From: Rossellomorea aquimaris
GTDB lineage: Bacteria > Bacillota > Bacilli > Bacillales > Bacillaceae_B
Length of the DNA stretch: 64,000 bases
Direction of reading: 5' to 3'
Assembly: GCF_008180865.1 (NCBI RefSeq)
Contig: NZ_VTEX01000001.1
Location: 982,713 to 1,046,712, forward strand
Positions 45,438 to 55,210 of the stretch are shown here, in pieces. The position numbers were made by a program, and so were the translations under genes. Position 1 is the stretch's first letter. The number at the start of each line of letters is the position of its first letter. The notes below the pieces were generated by a model. The model made no database searches, was not told the DNA's origin, and saw nothing but the letters and a program-made list of their open reading frames with translations.

Positions 45438-45881
45438 ATGGTAAAGCGAACAGGAGAAGTAGTAATGGGAGTAATCGGAATTATCTTATCCGCATTATTT
45501 TCCATAATCGGAATCGTACTTAATATGGGAATGAGTAATCCTGAGGTCATGTCCCAACTCGAAGAAGGTATGGAGAGTGATCCAAATATACAAAATGCGG
45601 AGATGAATGCAGGAGATATAAGCTCCATTATCAACGCTGCTGAATCAACTGGATCTTACCTTGTTATATTAGGAATCATTGCGTCCATCCTGGGGATTAT
45701 TGCTGTACTGACCATTGTAAAAAATAAAAAACCGGTATTATCCGGAATCATGTTTATCATTGCTGCCCTTGTCATCGGAATTGGCACGATAGGATTTGGT
45801 TTCGTACCTGGCCTCCTGTTCCTGATCGCAGGAATCATGGCACTTGTTCGAAAACCTAAGAAAACAGATCCTGTGTATTAA
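45438..45881 (+). CDS. DUF4064-like membrane protein
   Basis: The 147-residue protein has an N-terminal helix, an acidic extracellular loop (EEGMESDPNIQNAEMNAGD) and three further helices, the layout of DUF4064 proteins of Firmicutes. AAAGGAGAGAG precedes the ATG. No biochemical role is known. Confidence 0.65.
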   Translation: MVKRTGEVVMGVIGIILSALFSIIGIVLNMGMSNPEVMSQLEEGMESDPNIQNAEMNAGDISSIINAAESTGSYLVILGIIASILGIIAVLTIVKNKKPVLSGIMFIIAALVIGIGTIGFGFVPGLLFLIAGIMALVRKPKKTDPVY

Positions 45882-45997
45882 TAATGCTTTAAGAGAATTT
45901 TTTCTCCAAGCTACATCTTTCCGTGAAGTTTTGCTCGTACTCATCTTGCTTTCAGACTCGATTTATACTATCTTAAAAGTAGAGCATAATGATAAAA

Positions 45998-46031
45998 CAA
46001 GAGACACTGGCGGCAACCAATGTCTCTTGCT
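45998..46031 (-). terminator. terminator of the toxin transcript
   Basis: CAAGAGACA and TGTCTCTTG with an inner TGG/CCA form the stem. On the - strand it continues TTTTAT. It lies about 90 bases beyond the toxin stop codon, giving a toxin mRNA of roughly 280 bases. Confidence 0.7.
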
Positions 46032-46120
46032 ACACAGCAAACTGCAAGGAAAGCAGTGGCCCAATAGAGAAAGGAACATAACTCTACCCTTCAAAGTTTA
46101 GGCGCTTCATGAGGGTGGGG

Positions 46121-46216
46121 TTATTTCTTTTTGTCATTTGAAATAACTACGGCAATGATGGAGACAATTAAAGAGCCAAAGGTAATCATTAGCGTTAACG
46201 CCTCATACGTTGTCAC
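46121..46216 (-). CDS. type I toxin, holin-like small hydrophobic peptide
   Basis: The 31-residue peptide (GTG start) begins MTTYEALTLMITFGSLIVSI and ends in a charged NDKKK. The T-x-EAL-x-LM-x-x-FG-x-LI pattern is that of the TxpA/BsrG-related 'putative holin-like toxin' family of Bacillus, which inserts in the membrane. A very strong ribosome binding site AAGGAGGTGG precedes it but is paired in a hairpin at 46225-46248. In this family an antisense RNA neutralises the message; the expected + strand antitoxin would overlap the 3' half of the toxin RNA. That RNA is inferred, not seen directly. Confidence 0.85.
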   Translation of the reverse strand: MTTYEALTLMITFGSLIVSIIAVVISNDKKK

Positions 46217-46224
46217 TATAAGCA

Positions 46225-46248
46225 CCACCTCCTTCTATAAGGAAGTGG
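46225..46248 (-). promoter_or_regulatory. hairpin sequestering the toxin Shine-Dalgarno
   Basis: On the - strand CCACTTCCTT pairs with AAGGAGGTGG over ten positions (one G-U) around a four-base loop, so the whole ribosome binding site is double-stranded. This is a known safety device in type I toxin messages. Confidence 0.8.
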
Positions 46249-46281
46249 CCACTCCCACCCTACATTCACTGTGTGCTTCAA

Positions 46282-46290
46282 ATTATATCA
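46282..46290 (-). promoter_or_regulatory. extended -10 promoter of the toxin
   Basis: On the - strand TGATATAAT carries an extended -10 element. It predicts a transcript start near 46275 and a 5' leader of about 60 bases containing the sequestering hairpin. Confidence 0.6.
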
Positions 46291-46484
46291 CAAACAACCC
46301 CTGTACATTATAGGCAAGAGGTAGGAAAAGCTTACCCCTATCAAAAAAACATACAACCCCTTCATGAACCAATGAACCATCAGATACGATGCGATTATTT
46401 CAAACTTTCTTCAAAATGTGTTAGCATAGATATGCTCATATTAGTCGATTACATAACATCACGAAATTCGAGGAGGAACACACG

Positions 46485-47582
46485 ATGAAACAACGTATAG
46501 AAATGCTGAAAAATTGGTTAAAAGAAGAAAAGATCGATGCAGCATTTATCAATTCAACTGAAAACGTATTCTACTTAACAAAATTCCACACAGATCCACA
46601 TGAGCGATTAATGGGACTGTTTGTATTTCCTGATGCCGAACCCTTTGTGGTCGTACCTGGAATGGAAGCACGTCAAGTGAAGGATGCCGGCTGGAGTAAC
46701 GAAGTGATCGGCTACTCTGATCATGAAAACCCATGGGAATTCATTCAACAAGCCATTCAAAGACGAGGAATCGATGGCAGCAAGGTGGCTTTCGAAAATG
46801 AAGTCGTAACGTATGGCCGCAGTCAGGCGTTTATAAACATTTTCAACTCACCGACTATAGTGAATGTTGAAGACAAATTAAATGAGATGCGTGTAGTGAA
46901 AGATGAGGGTGAAATCGCCATCATGCGTCGAGCAGCAGAAATGGCAGACTTCGGGGTTGAAGTAGGTGTAAGTGCACTTCAAGAAGGCATTACGGAAATG
47001 GAAGTTCTTGCGAAGATCGAGTATGAATTAAAGAAAAAAGGGATTCGTGAAATGTCTTTCTCTACGATGGTGCTCTTTGGTGAAAAAGCTGGAGATCCAC
47101 ACGGAAACCCAGGAGACCGGAAGCTGAAGGCAGGAGATTTTGTCTTGTTTGATCTAGGTGTAGTCCTTGAAGGATATACTTCTGACATCACCCGCACATT
47201 CGCTTATAAATCCGTTTCAGACAAGCAAAAAGAAATCTATACTACCGTTTTAAAAGCAGAACTGGCTTCACTGGAAGCAAGTAAGCCCGGAACCCGTATT
47301 GGTGATCTGGATCAAATCGCACGGGATATCATTACAGAAGCAGGGTATGGAGACTATTTCCCACACAGGATTGGTCACGGCCTTGGGATCAACGTACATG
47401 AATTCCCATCAATGAGCCATTTAAATAATGGGATATTAAAAGAAGGAATGACCTACACCATTGAACCTGGAATTTACGTACCGGAAATTGGCGGTGTAAG
47501 AATTGAAGATGATGTGCTGATAACAAAGGATGGTTACGAAACCTTGACTAAATTCCCTAAAGAACTGCAAATTATTAAATAA
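46485..47582 (+). CDS. Xaa-Pro peptidase (M24 family, YkvY-like)
   Basis: The cytoplasmic dimetal enzyme removes residues before proline. The N-terminal creatinase-like domain (to about residue 130) is followed by the pita-bread domain with ligands in FDLGVVLEGYTSDITRTF (two Asp), HRIGHGLGINVHE (His), TIEPGIYVPE (Glu) and RIEDDVLI (Glu). The 365-residue length matches B. subtilis YkvY and PepQ. AGGAGG lies upstream. It ends in a strong terminator. Confidence 0.87.
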   Translation: MKQRIEMLKNWLKEEKIDAAFINSTENVFYLTKFHTDPHERLMGLFVFPDAEPFVVVPGMEARQVKDAGWSNEVIGYSDHENPWEFIQQAIQRRGIDGSKVAFENEVVTYGRSQAFINIFNSPTIVNVEDKLNEMRVVKDEGEIAIMRRAAEMADFGVEVGVSALQEGITEMEVLAKIEYELKKKGIREMSFSTMVLFGEKAGDPHGNPGDRKLKAGDFVLFDLGVVLEGYTSDITRTFAYKSVSDKQKEIYTTVLKAELASLEASKPGTRIGDLDQIARDIITEAGYGDYFPHRIGHGLGINVHEFPSMSHLNNGILKEGMTYTIEPGIYVPEIGGVRIEDDVLITKDGYETLTKFPKELQIIK

Positions 47583-47590
47583 GACATAGA

Positions 47591-47619
47591 GGAGGCTAAC
47601 GGCGTGTTAGCCTCCTTTT
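47591..47619 (+). terminator. intrinsic terminator
   Basis: GGAGGCTAAC and GTTAGCCTCC pair around GGCGT, followed by TTTT. Confidence 0.85.
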
Positions 47620-47695
47620 CATGAAAAAGAAATGAAACCATTGCGAAGGTCATTCGTATATACTAGAAGAGAAAGCTAGGGAAGGATGAAATTCA

Positions 47696-48133
47696 GTGAA
47701 AAAATTTATCATATTAATAAGCTTTTTCATGCTGGCAGGCTGTGGAATCCTCGAAGAAGCAAACAACAGTTTGACCTATGTTGAGGAAATGACCGATTAT
47801 CTCAATGAAGCAGAGCAATTTGCCAACGATTTTCCTGGATTAGTGGAAAATGCTGCGGCAGACCCATCCACCGTACCGGCTCTTGAAACAAGATTAAAAG
47901 ACATGAAAACAGAAATACAAGAAATCAATGATCTGACTCCGCCTCAGCTTGCAGAAAACATCCACAAAAAAGTGGAAGGATATAATGAGCAAGCGCTGGA
48001 AGGAATTGATCGAGCCTTAGTAGAAATTGATAAGGGAGAAGTCCATATTTCTGAGTTACAAAACCTTGAGATCGTAAACACTTTTAATCAGTTACAAGAA
48101 ATTAAAGGCAATCTGGAAAATTTAGGACAATAA
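47696..48133 (+). CDS. DUF6376-like lipoprotein
   Basis: The start carries a lipoprotein signal with lipobox LAGC at about residue 16, so the protein is tethered to the outer face of the membrane. The 130 residues after it are acidic and helical (LTYVEEMTDYLNEAEQF, LEVEIDKGEVHIS-type repeats) without cysteines. This matches what I recall of DUF6376 lipoproteins in Bacillus. The function is unknown. A GGAAGGATG run precedes the start codon (GTG 47696). Confidence 0.65.
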   Translation: MKKFIILISFFMLAGCGILEEANNSLTYVEEMTDYLNEAEQFANDFPGLVENAAADPSTVPALETRLKDMKTEIQEINDLTPPQLAENIHKKVEGYNEQALEGIDRALVEIDKGEVHISELQNLEIVNTFNQLQEIKGNLENLGQ

Positions 48134-48136
48134 GCT

Positions 48137-48175
48137 GATGGTGTTACGGATAATACTTTTTATCCGTAACGCCAT
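48137..48175 (+). terminator. hairpin after lipoprotein gene
   Basis: TGATGG-GTTACGGATA pairs with TATCCGTAAC-CCATCA, a long stem without a clear U tract. Confidence 0.55.
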
Positions 48176-48392
48176 CATACTGTAATATAACATTACCCCA
48201 TTTCCACTCTAGCTACAGTCACATCGCCCCCTTTAACCCCACAAAAAATCAACCCTATTTTATCAAGTAGATTTGTATTAAACTAGTTTCAAATATGACC
48301 GAAAAAAACAAATATGATTTCTTACGTATAGAACAAGAGTTCTTAAAAACATGCTATAATAATGGAATCATAGAGATGGACAGGAGATTGTT

Positions 48393-50555
48393 ATGAAAGT
48401 TGTTATTGCCGAAAAACCCGATCAAGGAGCCACCCTCGCTAAACCATTCTCTCATCGAAAACGCCAAGGATATATTGAAATACAATCTAATGATGTGTTC
48501 CCTAAAGGAGCTTATATCACATGGGCTGTAGGTCACCTCTTTCAGCTTCAAGCCCCGGAAAAATATGAAAGCAGATGGAAAAAATGGACGTTAGAAGACC
48601 TCCCCATCATTCCTCAACGATTTCAATATGAGCTTCAACGGGCAAAAGCGAAACAATTCGCAGTCATTAAAGAACTTCTAAAAAAAAGTGAAGTCACAGA
48701 AATCATCCATGCAGGGGATGCCGGGCGTGAAGGTGAGTTGATCATCCGGAATATTATTTCAATGGCCCGCGTGCAGAAGCCCATGAAAAGATTATGGATA
48801 TCATCCCTGACAGAGAAAGCCATCATTCAAGGGTTCACCAGTTTGAGAGAAGAAACGGAAATGCGGAGCCTCTATTATGAAGCCTATTCCCGTGCTTGTG
48901 CGGACTGGCTTGTGGGAATGAATGCATCGAGAGCTTATAGCATTCTGCTAAAGCAGCAAGGTATGTCGGATGTTTTCTCTGCAGGAAGGGTTCAAACGCC
49001 GACTCTTGCTTTGATTGTAAAAAGAGACGAAGAAATAGAGCAATTCAAAAGCGAACCCTTCTGGGAAGTGAAAGCTGTCTTTCAAATGGGAGACCACACG
49101 TACGAAGGGGTATGGCAAAAGGATGGAGAATCCCGAATTCAAACAAAGGAACTGGCAGAGAAAATTGCTTCGTTCTGCCAAGGGAAGCCTGCAAGCGTAC
49201 TGGAGATGAAAACAGAAAGAAAAGAATTTGCTCCTCCATTGCTTTTCAATCTATCAGCTCTTCAAGCAACGATGAACAAAATATATAAATTTTCACCCAA
49301 AAAAACACTGGATGTCCTACAAAAACTTTATCAAAAGGGCATTGTATCTTACCCAAGGTCAGATTCACAATATGTAACGAAAGGGGAAGCTGAAACCTTT
49401 CCGGAAATATTGTCTAAGCTTCAGGAATACAGCCCTTACAATAGCTGGATCCCCACTCCTAATGATAGCCTGCTGAATAACAAGCGTTTTGTAAATGAAG
49501 CAAAGGTTTCAGATCACTACGCGATTATTCCAACTGAACAAGTAACGGACCCTCAATCGTTATCAGGGGACGAAAGGAAAATATATGATGTTGTGGTTAA
49601 ACGCTTTATCGCTGCACATCACGACAAAGCTGTGATCCATTACACTACCATCACTACCGTCGTGGACGAACGGGCTGAATTCATTTCTAAAGGGAAGCAA
49701 ATTCTTCAAGAAGGATGGAGACAGGTTCTGATGCAGAATGAAAAGGATGACGAACCGCTCCTGCCACCTGTTAAGGAAAGCGACAAGGGCAAAGTCAAAA
49801 GTGTCCATACGAAGGAAGGAAAAACCCAGCCACCAAAGCGCTACACAGAGGGTCAACTGATTACATTAATGAAAACAGCAGGGAAATACATGGATAATGA
49901 TGAGCTCGAGAAAGTGTTAAAGAAAACAGAAGGTCTGGGTACCGAGGCAACACGCGCTGGAATCATAACCATGCTTAAAGATCGGAACTACATTGATATC
50001 CAAAAGAATATTGTCTATCCTACTGATAAAGCAAAGGTTTTGATTCGTGCAATTGGTGAAAATGTGTTGGCATCAGCTGAGATGACAGCAAAATGGGAGC
50101 AACGACTACAGGAAATAGGAAAAGGGCAAGCTTCTGCACCCGAGTTTATGGAGCAAGTGAAGAAATTAAGTGACAAACTTGTTCAAAACGCTCTTCAAGA
50201 GGCAAATAGATGGAATTTCGAAGACCTTGATACTGCTTCCATCCAGCGATCCAAAGGGAGTAAAGGAAAAAGGACAACGAAAACCAGCGTCGGCACCTGC
50301 TTAAAATGTGGCGGGAAAGTGGTTGACAAAGGAAAGTTCTACGGCTGCTCCAATTATCAAAAAACAAAATGCAGCTTCACCATTTCTAAGACCATTCTCT
50401 CGAAGCGTATAACACAAGGAATCGTAAAAAAAGTGCTTACGGATGGAAAATCCGAGCGTATAGACGGTTTCAAAAAAGGAGAGAAGGAGTTTTCAGCATA
50501 CCTTAGTTGGGATCCTGTTGAAAAGAAAATTCAATTCGTATTTGATATACATTAA
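48393..50555 (+). CDS. topB: DNA topoisomerase III
   Basis: The type IA topoisomerase relaxes and decatenates DNA by cutting one strand through Tyr320 (GIVSYPRSDSQYV). The Toprim metal site is HAGDAGREGELIIRN near residue 100. SRACADWLVGMNASRAY and FSAGRVQTPTLALIVKRDEEI (in part) are core motifs. The C-terminal 90 residues hold one four-cysteine zinc module (CLKCGG and GCSNYQKTKC) and a topo C-terminal repeat. At 720 residues it is full length. AGGAGA precedes the ATG. Confidence 0.93.
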   Translation: MKVVIAEKPDQGATLAKPFSHRKRQGYIEIQSNDVFPKGAYITWAVGHLFQLQAPEKYESRWKKWTLEDLPIIPQRFQYELQRAKAKQFAVIKELLKKSEVTEIIHAGDAGREGELIIRNIISMARVQKPMKRLWISSLTEKAIIQGFTSLREETEMRSLYYEAYSRACADWLVGMNASRAYSILLKQQGMSDVFSAGRVQTPTLALIVKRDEEIEQFKSEPFWEVKAVFQMGDHTYEGVWQKDGESRIQTKELAEKIASFCQGKPASVLEMKTERKEFAPPLLFNLSALQATMNKIYKFSPKKTLDVLQKLYQKGIVSYPRSDSQYVTKGEAETFPEILSKLQEYSPYNSWIPTPNDSLLNNKRFVNEAKVSDHYAIIPTEQVTDPQSLSGDERKIYDVVVKRFIAAHHDKAVIHYTTITTVVDERAEFISKGKQILQEGWRQVLMQNEKDDEPLLPPVKESDKGKVKSVHTKEGKTQPPKRYTEGQLITLMKTAGKYMDNDELEKVLKKTEGLGTEATRAGIITMLKDRNYIDIQKNIVYPTDKAKVLIRAIGENVLASAEMTAKWEQRLQEIGKGQASAPEFMEQVKKLSDKLVQNALQEANRWNFEDLDTASIQRSKGSKGKRTTKTSVGTCLKCGGKVVDKGKFYGCSNYQKTKCSFTISKTILSKRITQGIVKKVLTDGKSERIDGFKKGEKEFSAYLSWDPVEKKIQFVFDIH

Positions 50556-50562
50556 CTCATCT

Positions 50563-50592
50563 AAACGACTCTCATAAAGGGAGTCGTTTTTT
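50563..50592 (+). terminator. intrinsic terminator
   Basis: AAACGACTC and GAGTCGTTT pair around TCATAAAGG, then TTT, after topB. Confidence 0.85.
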
Positions 50593-50703
50593 CTGCTTAA
50601 AACCTTTCAAAAGAAAATAATTGGACTACAGAAGTTTAATTTCATGAGAAGAGGATAAAACAAAAGGGTAGGAAAACAGCTATATAAAAATGGAGGGTAC
50701 ACA

Positions 50704-51357
50704 TTGAAAAAGATATTAATGGTCTTAACGAATGAAAGCAAAATTGATGATGAACACGAAACAGGTCTTTGGTTATCTGAGTTCGCTGAACCATATGAAG
50801 AATTTAAGAATCAGGGATTTGATGTAGATGTGGCTAGCTTAAAGGGAGGCCGTATTCCTTTAGATCCTAATAGCCTTGATGATGAACAGGTGGAAAAGTG
50901 GAAGGGTGTCACCAAAGAATTGGATCAAACAATGGTCCTTTCGCAATTGAACGTTAACGAATATTCAGGGATATTCTTACCGGGCGGACATGGAACAATG
51001 TTTGATCTCCCTGATAGTCAGGTACTTCAGCAAGCACTGGCTCACTTTGCTGAAAACAACAAAGCCATTGGATCTGTATGCCACGGTCCTGCTGGATTCG
51101 TTGGAACGAAACTCTCAAATGGAAAATGGCTGGTTGAAGGAAAAAGCATGACAGGGTTCACCAACGAAGAAGAACAGCAAACGGGCCTTGATTCATTAAT
51201 GCCTTTCTTATTAGAAACAAAATTAAGAGAGCAAGGAGCTCAATTTGAAAAATCTGAAGCATGGAGTGAGCATGTCATCACCGACGGGAAATTCGTGACC
51301 GGGCAGAATCCACAATCCAGTCAGTCAACTGCAGAAGCGTTCGCTAAAGTGCTTTAA
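50704..51357 (+). CDS. DJ-1/PfpI-family protein (Hsp31/YoaZ-like)
   Basis: The 217-residue protein has the DJ-1 nucleophile elbow GSVCHGPAGFV with the reactive Cys, an acidic partner near ETGLWLSEFAEPYEEF and LPGGHGTMFDLPDS. Members act as glyoxalase III, deglycase or chaperone. The substrate here is not established. The start is TTG 50704 behind GGAGGG. It is a single gene with its own terminator. Confidence 0.85.
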   Translation: MKKILMVLTNESKIDDEHETGLWLSEFAEPYEEFKNQGFDVDVASLKGGRIPLDPNSLDDEQVEKWKGVTKELDQTMVLSQLNVNEYSGIFLPGGHGTMFDLPDSQVLQQALAHFAENNKAIGSVCHGPAGFVGTKLSNGKWLVEGKSMTGFTNEEEQQTGLDSLMPFLLETKLREQGAQFEKSEAWSEHVITDGKFVTGQNPQSSQSTAEAFAKVL

Positions 51358-51373
51358 AACGGATGTTCTTTCT

Positions 51374-51410
51374 AAAGAGCATGAGGTTATGAAACCTCAT
51401 GCTCTTTTTT
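51374..51410 (+). terminator. intrinsic terminator
   Basis: AAAGAGCATGAGGTT and AACCTCATGCTCTTT form a 15-bp stem with a U tail. Confidence 0.9.
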
Positions 51411-51485
51411 CTGTTATTCACTACTCTCTAATGACCTGCCAATTGTGATAAAATCGTGAGAAGACTATATAGCGAGGAGAAAATT

Positions 51486-51866
51486 ATGCAGGTTGTTCGA
51501 ACCATCATTCAAGTTACCATTCTATGCTTATTTTATGAATTGGGAAAGTGGTGTACTGACTTCTTTCATTTACCCATTCCCGGAAGCGTTATCGGGATGC
51601 TTTTTTTGTTTCTACTTTTATTAACGGGGGTAGTGAAAGAAAGATTATTAATGGACGGTACAGGATTCTTTCTAAGACATTTTTCCTTCTTTTTTCTTCC
51701 CTTGTCAGTTAGCGCAATGGTTCTGGGGCCATATTTTATTGATTTCGGATGGAAGCTCATTGTCATTCTGGTTATTAGCGGGATAACAGGATTTGTAGCA
51801 ACCGCCTTATCAGCAGAGAGATTAATAAGAGGGAAGGAGAAGCGAAGCCATGATACATCTCATTAG
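51486..51866 (+). CDS. CidA/LrgA-family holin-like membrane protein
   Basis: The 126-residue protein has four helices, with LPIPGSVIGMLFLFLLL and FFLPLSVSAM as family marks. CidA/LrgA proteins work with a CidB/LrgB partner in control of autolysis or in pyruvate uptake (PftA in B. subtilis). ATG 51486 lies behind CGAGGAG; the frame is open from 51456. The next gene overlaps by 17 bases, so they form an obligate pair. Which of the roles applies is unclear. Confidence 0.8.
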   Translation: MQVVRTIIQVTILCLFYELGKWCTDFFHLPIPGSVIGMLFLFLLLLTGVVKERLLMDGTGFFLRHFSFFFLPLSVSAMVLGPYFIDFGWKLIVILVISGITGFVATALSAERLIRGKEKRSHDTSH

Positions 51867-52548
51867 TTCACTTCTGGCAATTGGCATTACAATATTGTAT
51901 TTTATTTTTGGGGTAAAGATTCACCGAATTTGGCCAATCCCCATAACGATTCCTATTTTTATTAGTACCCTTGCTGTTATTGTCACATTACTGATTATCG
52001 ATATTCCATATAATCAGTATGCAGACTTTGCATCTTACATAACCTATTTACTTGGACCAGCTACCGTTTCCCTTGCATATCCCCTTTATCAGCATCGAAA
52101 GTTATTAGTGCAGCATGTACAGCCGATCCTTTTCGGTATCCTTTTCGGAAGTGGTATGTCTATGGTTATTTCTTATTTATTCAGTATGTGGTTGGGGATC
52201 CCATCTGAATGGAACCGCTCCTTGCTTATTAAAACCATTACAACCCCAGTAGCTGTTGATATAGGGAAAGTAATTGATGCGAATATAGAAGTCATTCCGA
52301 CGGTCGTCATTGTGACAGGGATGTTCGGTGCCATGGTCATCCCTACTATTTTAAAGTGGCTGCAAGTAAAACACCCCATAGCAAAAGGACTGCCATTCGG
52401 TGTGATATCCCATGGAGTTGGGACGGCACAGGCTATTAAAGAAGGGGACAGGGAAGGCGCAGTAAGTGGTGCGGCTATGGCATTAACCGCCACGATCATG
52501 TCCTTCGTCATCCCCCTCCTATTTCTATTTGTTGGATCTAGTAATTGA
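51850..52548 (+). CDS. CidB/LrgB-family membrane protein
   Basis: The 232-residue partner of the upstream LrgA-like protein has about seven helices. LLGPATVSLAYPLYQHR and KTITTPVAVDIGK are the conserved LrgB motifs, and FGVISHGVGTAQAIKEGDREGAVSG the final loop (in part). It is translated by overlap with the upstream gene. Transport of pyruvate or a holin-like role are both possible by homology. No two-component regulator gene lies next to the pair. Confidence 0.83.
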   Translation: MIHLISSLLAIGITILYFIFGVKIHRIWPIPITIPIFISTLAVIVTLLIIDIPYNQYADFASYITYLLGPATVSLAYPLYQHRKLLVQHVQPILFGILFGSGMSMVISYLFSMWLGIPSEWNRSLLIKTITTPVAVDIGKVIDANIEVIPTVVIVTGMFGAMVIPTILKWLQVKHPIAKGLPFGVISHGVGTAQAIKEGDREGAVSGAAMALTATIMSFVIPLLFLFVGSSN

Positions 52549-52617
52549 ATGGAGCGAATCCCATTATAATTAACCACCCTAGTAAACAAAAGCTTTCCCT
52601 TTAAAAACAGATTGTGA

Positions 52618-53409
<792 letters not shown>

Positions 53410-53415
53410 AGCAGT

Positions 53416-53476
53416 GAGGGACGGACCTTGATTCCTAGGAGTAACTCCTAGGATCAAAGGTCCGTCCCTCTTTTTG
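53416..53476 (+). terminator. terminator hairpin built from an inverted pair of the 12-mer (copies 10 and 11)
   Basis: Copies at 53417-53428 (+) and 53458-53469 (-) together with inner TCCTAGGA arms form a near-perfect stem of about 25 bp, followed by TTTTTG. It ends the methionine aminopeptidase message. Confidence 0.88.
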
Positions 53477-53625
53477 TATAAGTTTTGTACAACTATGATT
53501 GATTTAGATACATATGAGGGAATTGGATGGCCTGAATAATTGAATCTGAATTTCGGGGCATGGTTCTCTTAGACATCCAATAAAACATGCTTTAATGAGT
53601 TATTAAAAATTTACAAACAAAATGA

Positions 53626-53654
53626 TTGTCATAGGAAAAAAGTTGGGGTAAAGT
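53626..53654 (+). promoter_or_regulatory. sigma-A-like promoter of hemAT
   Basis: TTGTCA and TAAAGT are 17 bases apart, 70 bases before the start. No sigma-D motif was found, though chemotaxis genes often use one. Confidence 0.55.
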
Positions 53655-53723
53655 AGATATATTGAAGTTATACAAAAATTATACAAATAACACAAAAAAT
53701 AACATTAATTACCGGAGGGCCCC

Positions 53724-55010
53724 ATGGCTGTTTTATTTTCAAGAAAACCCAAGACTGAATCTGTAATCGTCCCTACATCCAACGTCATTGTCCTGCAAGA
53801 CAAAAAACTGAATGAAAGATTGCACTATATGCAATTCCAGGAACACCATTTAAATGAACTAAAAGAAGTTCTCCCTGTCTATGAGCAGTTATCCGATTCC
53901 TTACTTGATACGGTATTGGATCATCTCTACAAACACCCAAGTTTAGTAGAGATTGCTGTTAATCATTCCAGCCGAGAGCGATTAAAGAACGTTTTCCATG
54001 ATTACTTTCGTTCTCTATTCTCTGGTGAATTAGATGAAGAATATTTCTCAATGAGGGAGAGGATGGGGAAGACCCATAACAGGAATGGAGTTACAATTGA
54101 TTGGTTTATATCCACCTACACAACCATTCAGCATTTATTGATTCCTAAGATTGTAGAACTTTATCAAAACGACCCATCTAAACTCGCTTCCGTACTGGTC
54201 GCAATAGATCATGGTATCCATTTGGACGCAAGTATTGTATCTGAATACTATATACAAAGCAGAATGGATGAGCTCGAGAAACTTCATCAGGAAAACCAGG
54301 ACCTACAAGTAGAAATGTTCAGCATGAATACAGAACTCGGCTCTTCATTAAGCCAAACAGAAAAAAGTCTAAATGAGACCGCTACGAAGGCGGAACGTAT
54401 TCGTGCAGAATCTGAAAACACAGAAAAGAGCAGCAAAAATCTTCTTCAGCTTTCCAAAATGAACAAAGATCAAACAGATAATATGATCGAAAACTTTGGC
54501 ATCATTACTGAGCAAATCAAAACCCTTTTAAACGAGATTCAAGGGGTGAAAACAATTGCGGAACAGATTACGCCGCTTTCAAATTCCATTCAGCAAATAG
54601 CTGAGCAGACAAATCTGCTTGCACTAAATGCCTCTATCGAAGCAGCACGAGCCGGTAATGAGGGCAGGGGGTTTGCAGTCGTTGCTTCTGAAGTGCGAAA
54701 GCTTGCCGAAGACTCAAAGGAGCTGAGCCACTCCATTCATCAGCTCGTAAATGAAAGCAACAAGCAAATCGGAGTTGTCTCAGACCGGGTTCGAAATATG
54801 ACCGACTTAACGGAGAACTCCCGTAATGAGATAGGGAATGTACAAAATGGCATAATGACCGTTCAAATGGAAATGGAAAACTATATGGGTATGTTCAAAC
54901 GAAATCAATCTGAATTAAATCACATTGTTGAAGCCATCAGACAAATCAATCATACAACAGATGAATTGGTTCAGTTTGCTTCTACAATCATTCAGAAAAT
55001 GAATAAATAG
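53724..55010 (+). CDS. hemAT: heme-based aerotaxis transducer HemAT
   Basis: The soluble chemoreceptor senses oxygen through a globin-fold domain (about residues 30-185) and signals through a methyl-accepting coiled coil. His118 in [12 protein letters not shown] is the likely proximal heme ligand. The signalling hairpin is [36 protein letters not shown] (in part), the CheA/CheW contact. There is no membrane segment. The 428-residue length matches B. subtilis HemAT. CCGGAGGG precedes the ATG. The other chemotaxis genes are not in the window. Confidence 0.92.
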   Translation: MAVLFSRKPKTESVIVPTSNVIVLQDKKLNERLHYMQFQEHHLNELKEVLPVYEQLSDSLLDTVLDHLYKHPSLVEIAVNHSSRERLKNVFHDYFRSLFSGELDEEYFSMRERMGKTHNRNGVTIDWFISTYTTIQHLLIPKIVELYQNDPSKLASVLVAIDHGIHLDASIVSEYYIQSRMDELEKLHQENQDLQVEMFSMNTELGSSLSQTEKSLNETATKAERIRAESENTEKSSKNLLQLSKMNKDQTDNMIENFGIITEQIKTLLNEIQGVKTIAEQITPLSNSIQQIAEQTNLLALNASIEAARAGNEGRGFAVVASEVRKLAEDSKELSHSIHQLVNESNKQIGVVSDRVRNMTDLTENSRNEIGNVQNGIMTVQMEMENYMGMFKRNQSELNHIVEAIRQINHTTDELVQFASTIIQKMNK

Positions 55011-55011
55011 A

Positions 55012-55053
55012 AAAAAGGGAAACTGATTTCTAATACCGGTTTCCCTTTTTTCT
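55012..55053. terminator. terminator between convergent genes
   Basis: AAAAAAGGGAAAC and GTTTCCCTTTTTT form a symmetric stem with A/U flanks, usable from hemAT (+) and from the zinc-ribbon gene (-). Confidence 0.88.
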
Positions 55054-55054
55054 A

Positions 55055-55210
55055 TTAAACGATTTTCGTTTTACCACACTCTTGACACTTTCGATAAAAC
55101 TTCCCATCTAATACACGAGATTTGAAAATATTGTTCCCACATTCGCAGCGACCACTGTGTTCGTCGGGATCATCTTTATAAAGTACGATATTTTCATCCT
55201 GATTTTCCAA
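55055..55210 (-). CDS. 51-residue zinc-ribbon protein
   Basis: A TTG start 9 bases after GGAGG opens a frame with an acidic N-terminus (QDENIVLYKDDPDE) and a four-cysteine ribbon: C-x-C near residue 23 and C-x2-C near residue 43. It lacks a membrane segment. It is too short for most callers but has a proper ribosome binding site and shares the hemAT terminator. The function is unknown; zinc ribbons of this size often bind nucleic acid or a partner protein. Confidence 0.65.
   Translation of the reverse strand: MENQDENIVLYKDDPDEHSGRCECGNNIFKSRVLDGKFYRKCQECGKTKIV

Larger units (their letters stand above)
53410..53723. other. intergenic stretch, 314 bases
   Basis: The left end holds the repeat-built terminator (53416-53476). 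The right half holds the promoter of hemAT (53626-53654). No short gene was seen in between. Confidence 0.6.

Noticed and set aside
46131..46313. 60-codon frame on the + strand
   Set aside because: It is the shadow of the toxin and its leader, with no ribosome binding site.
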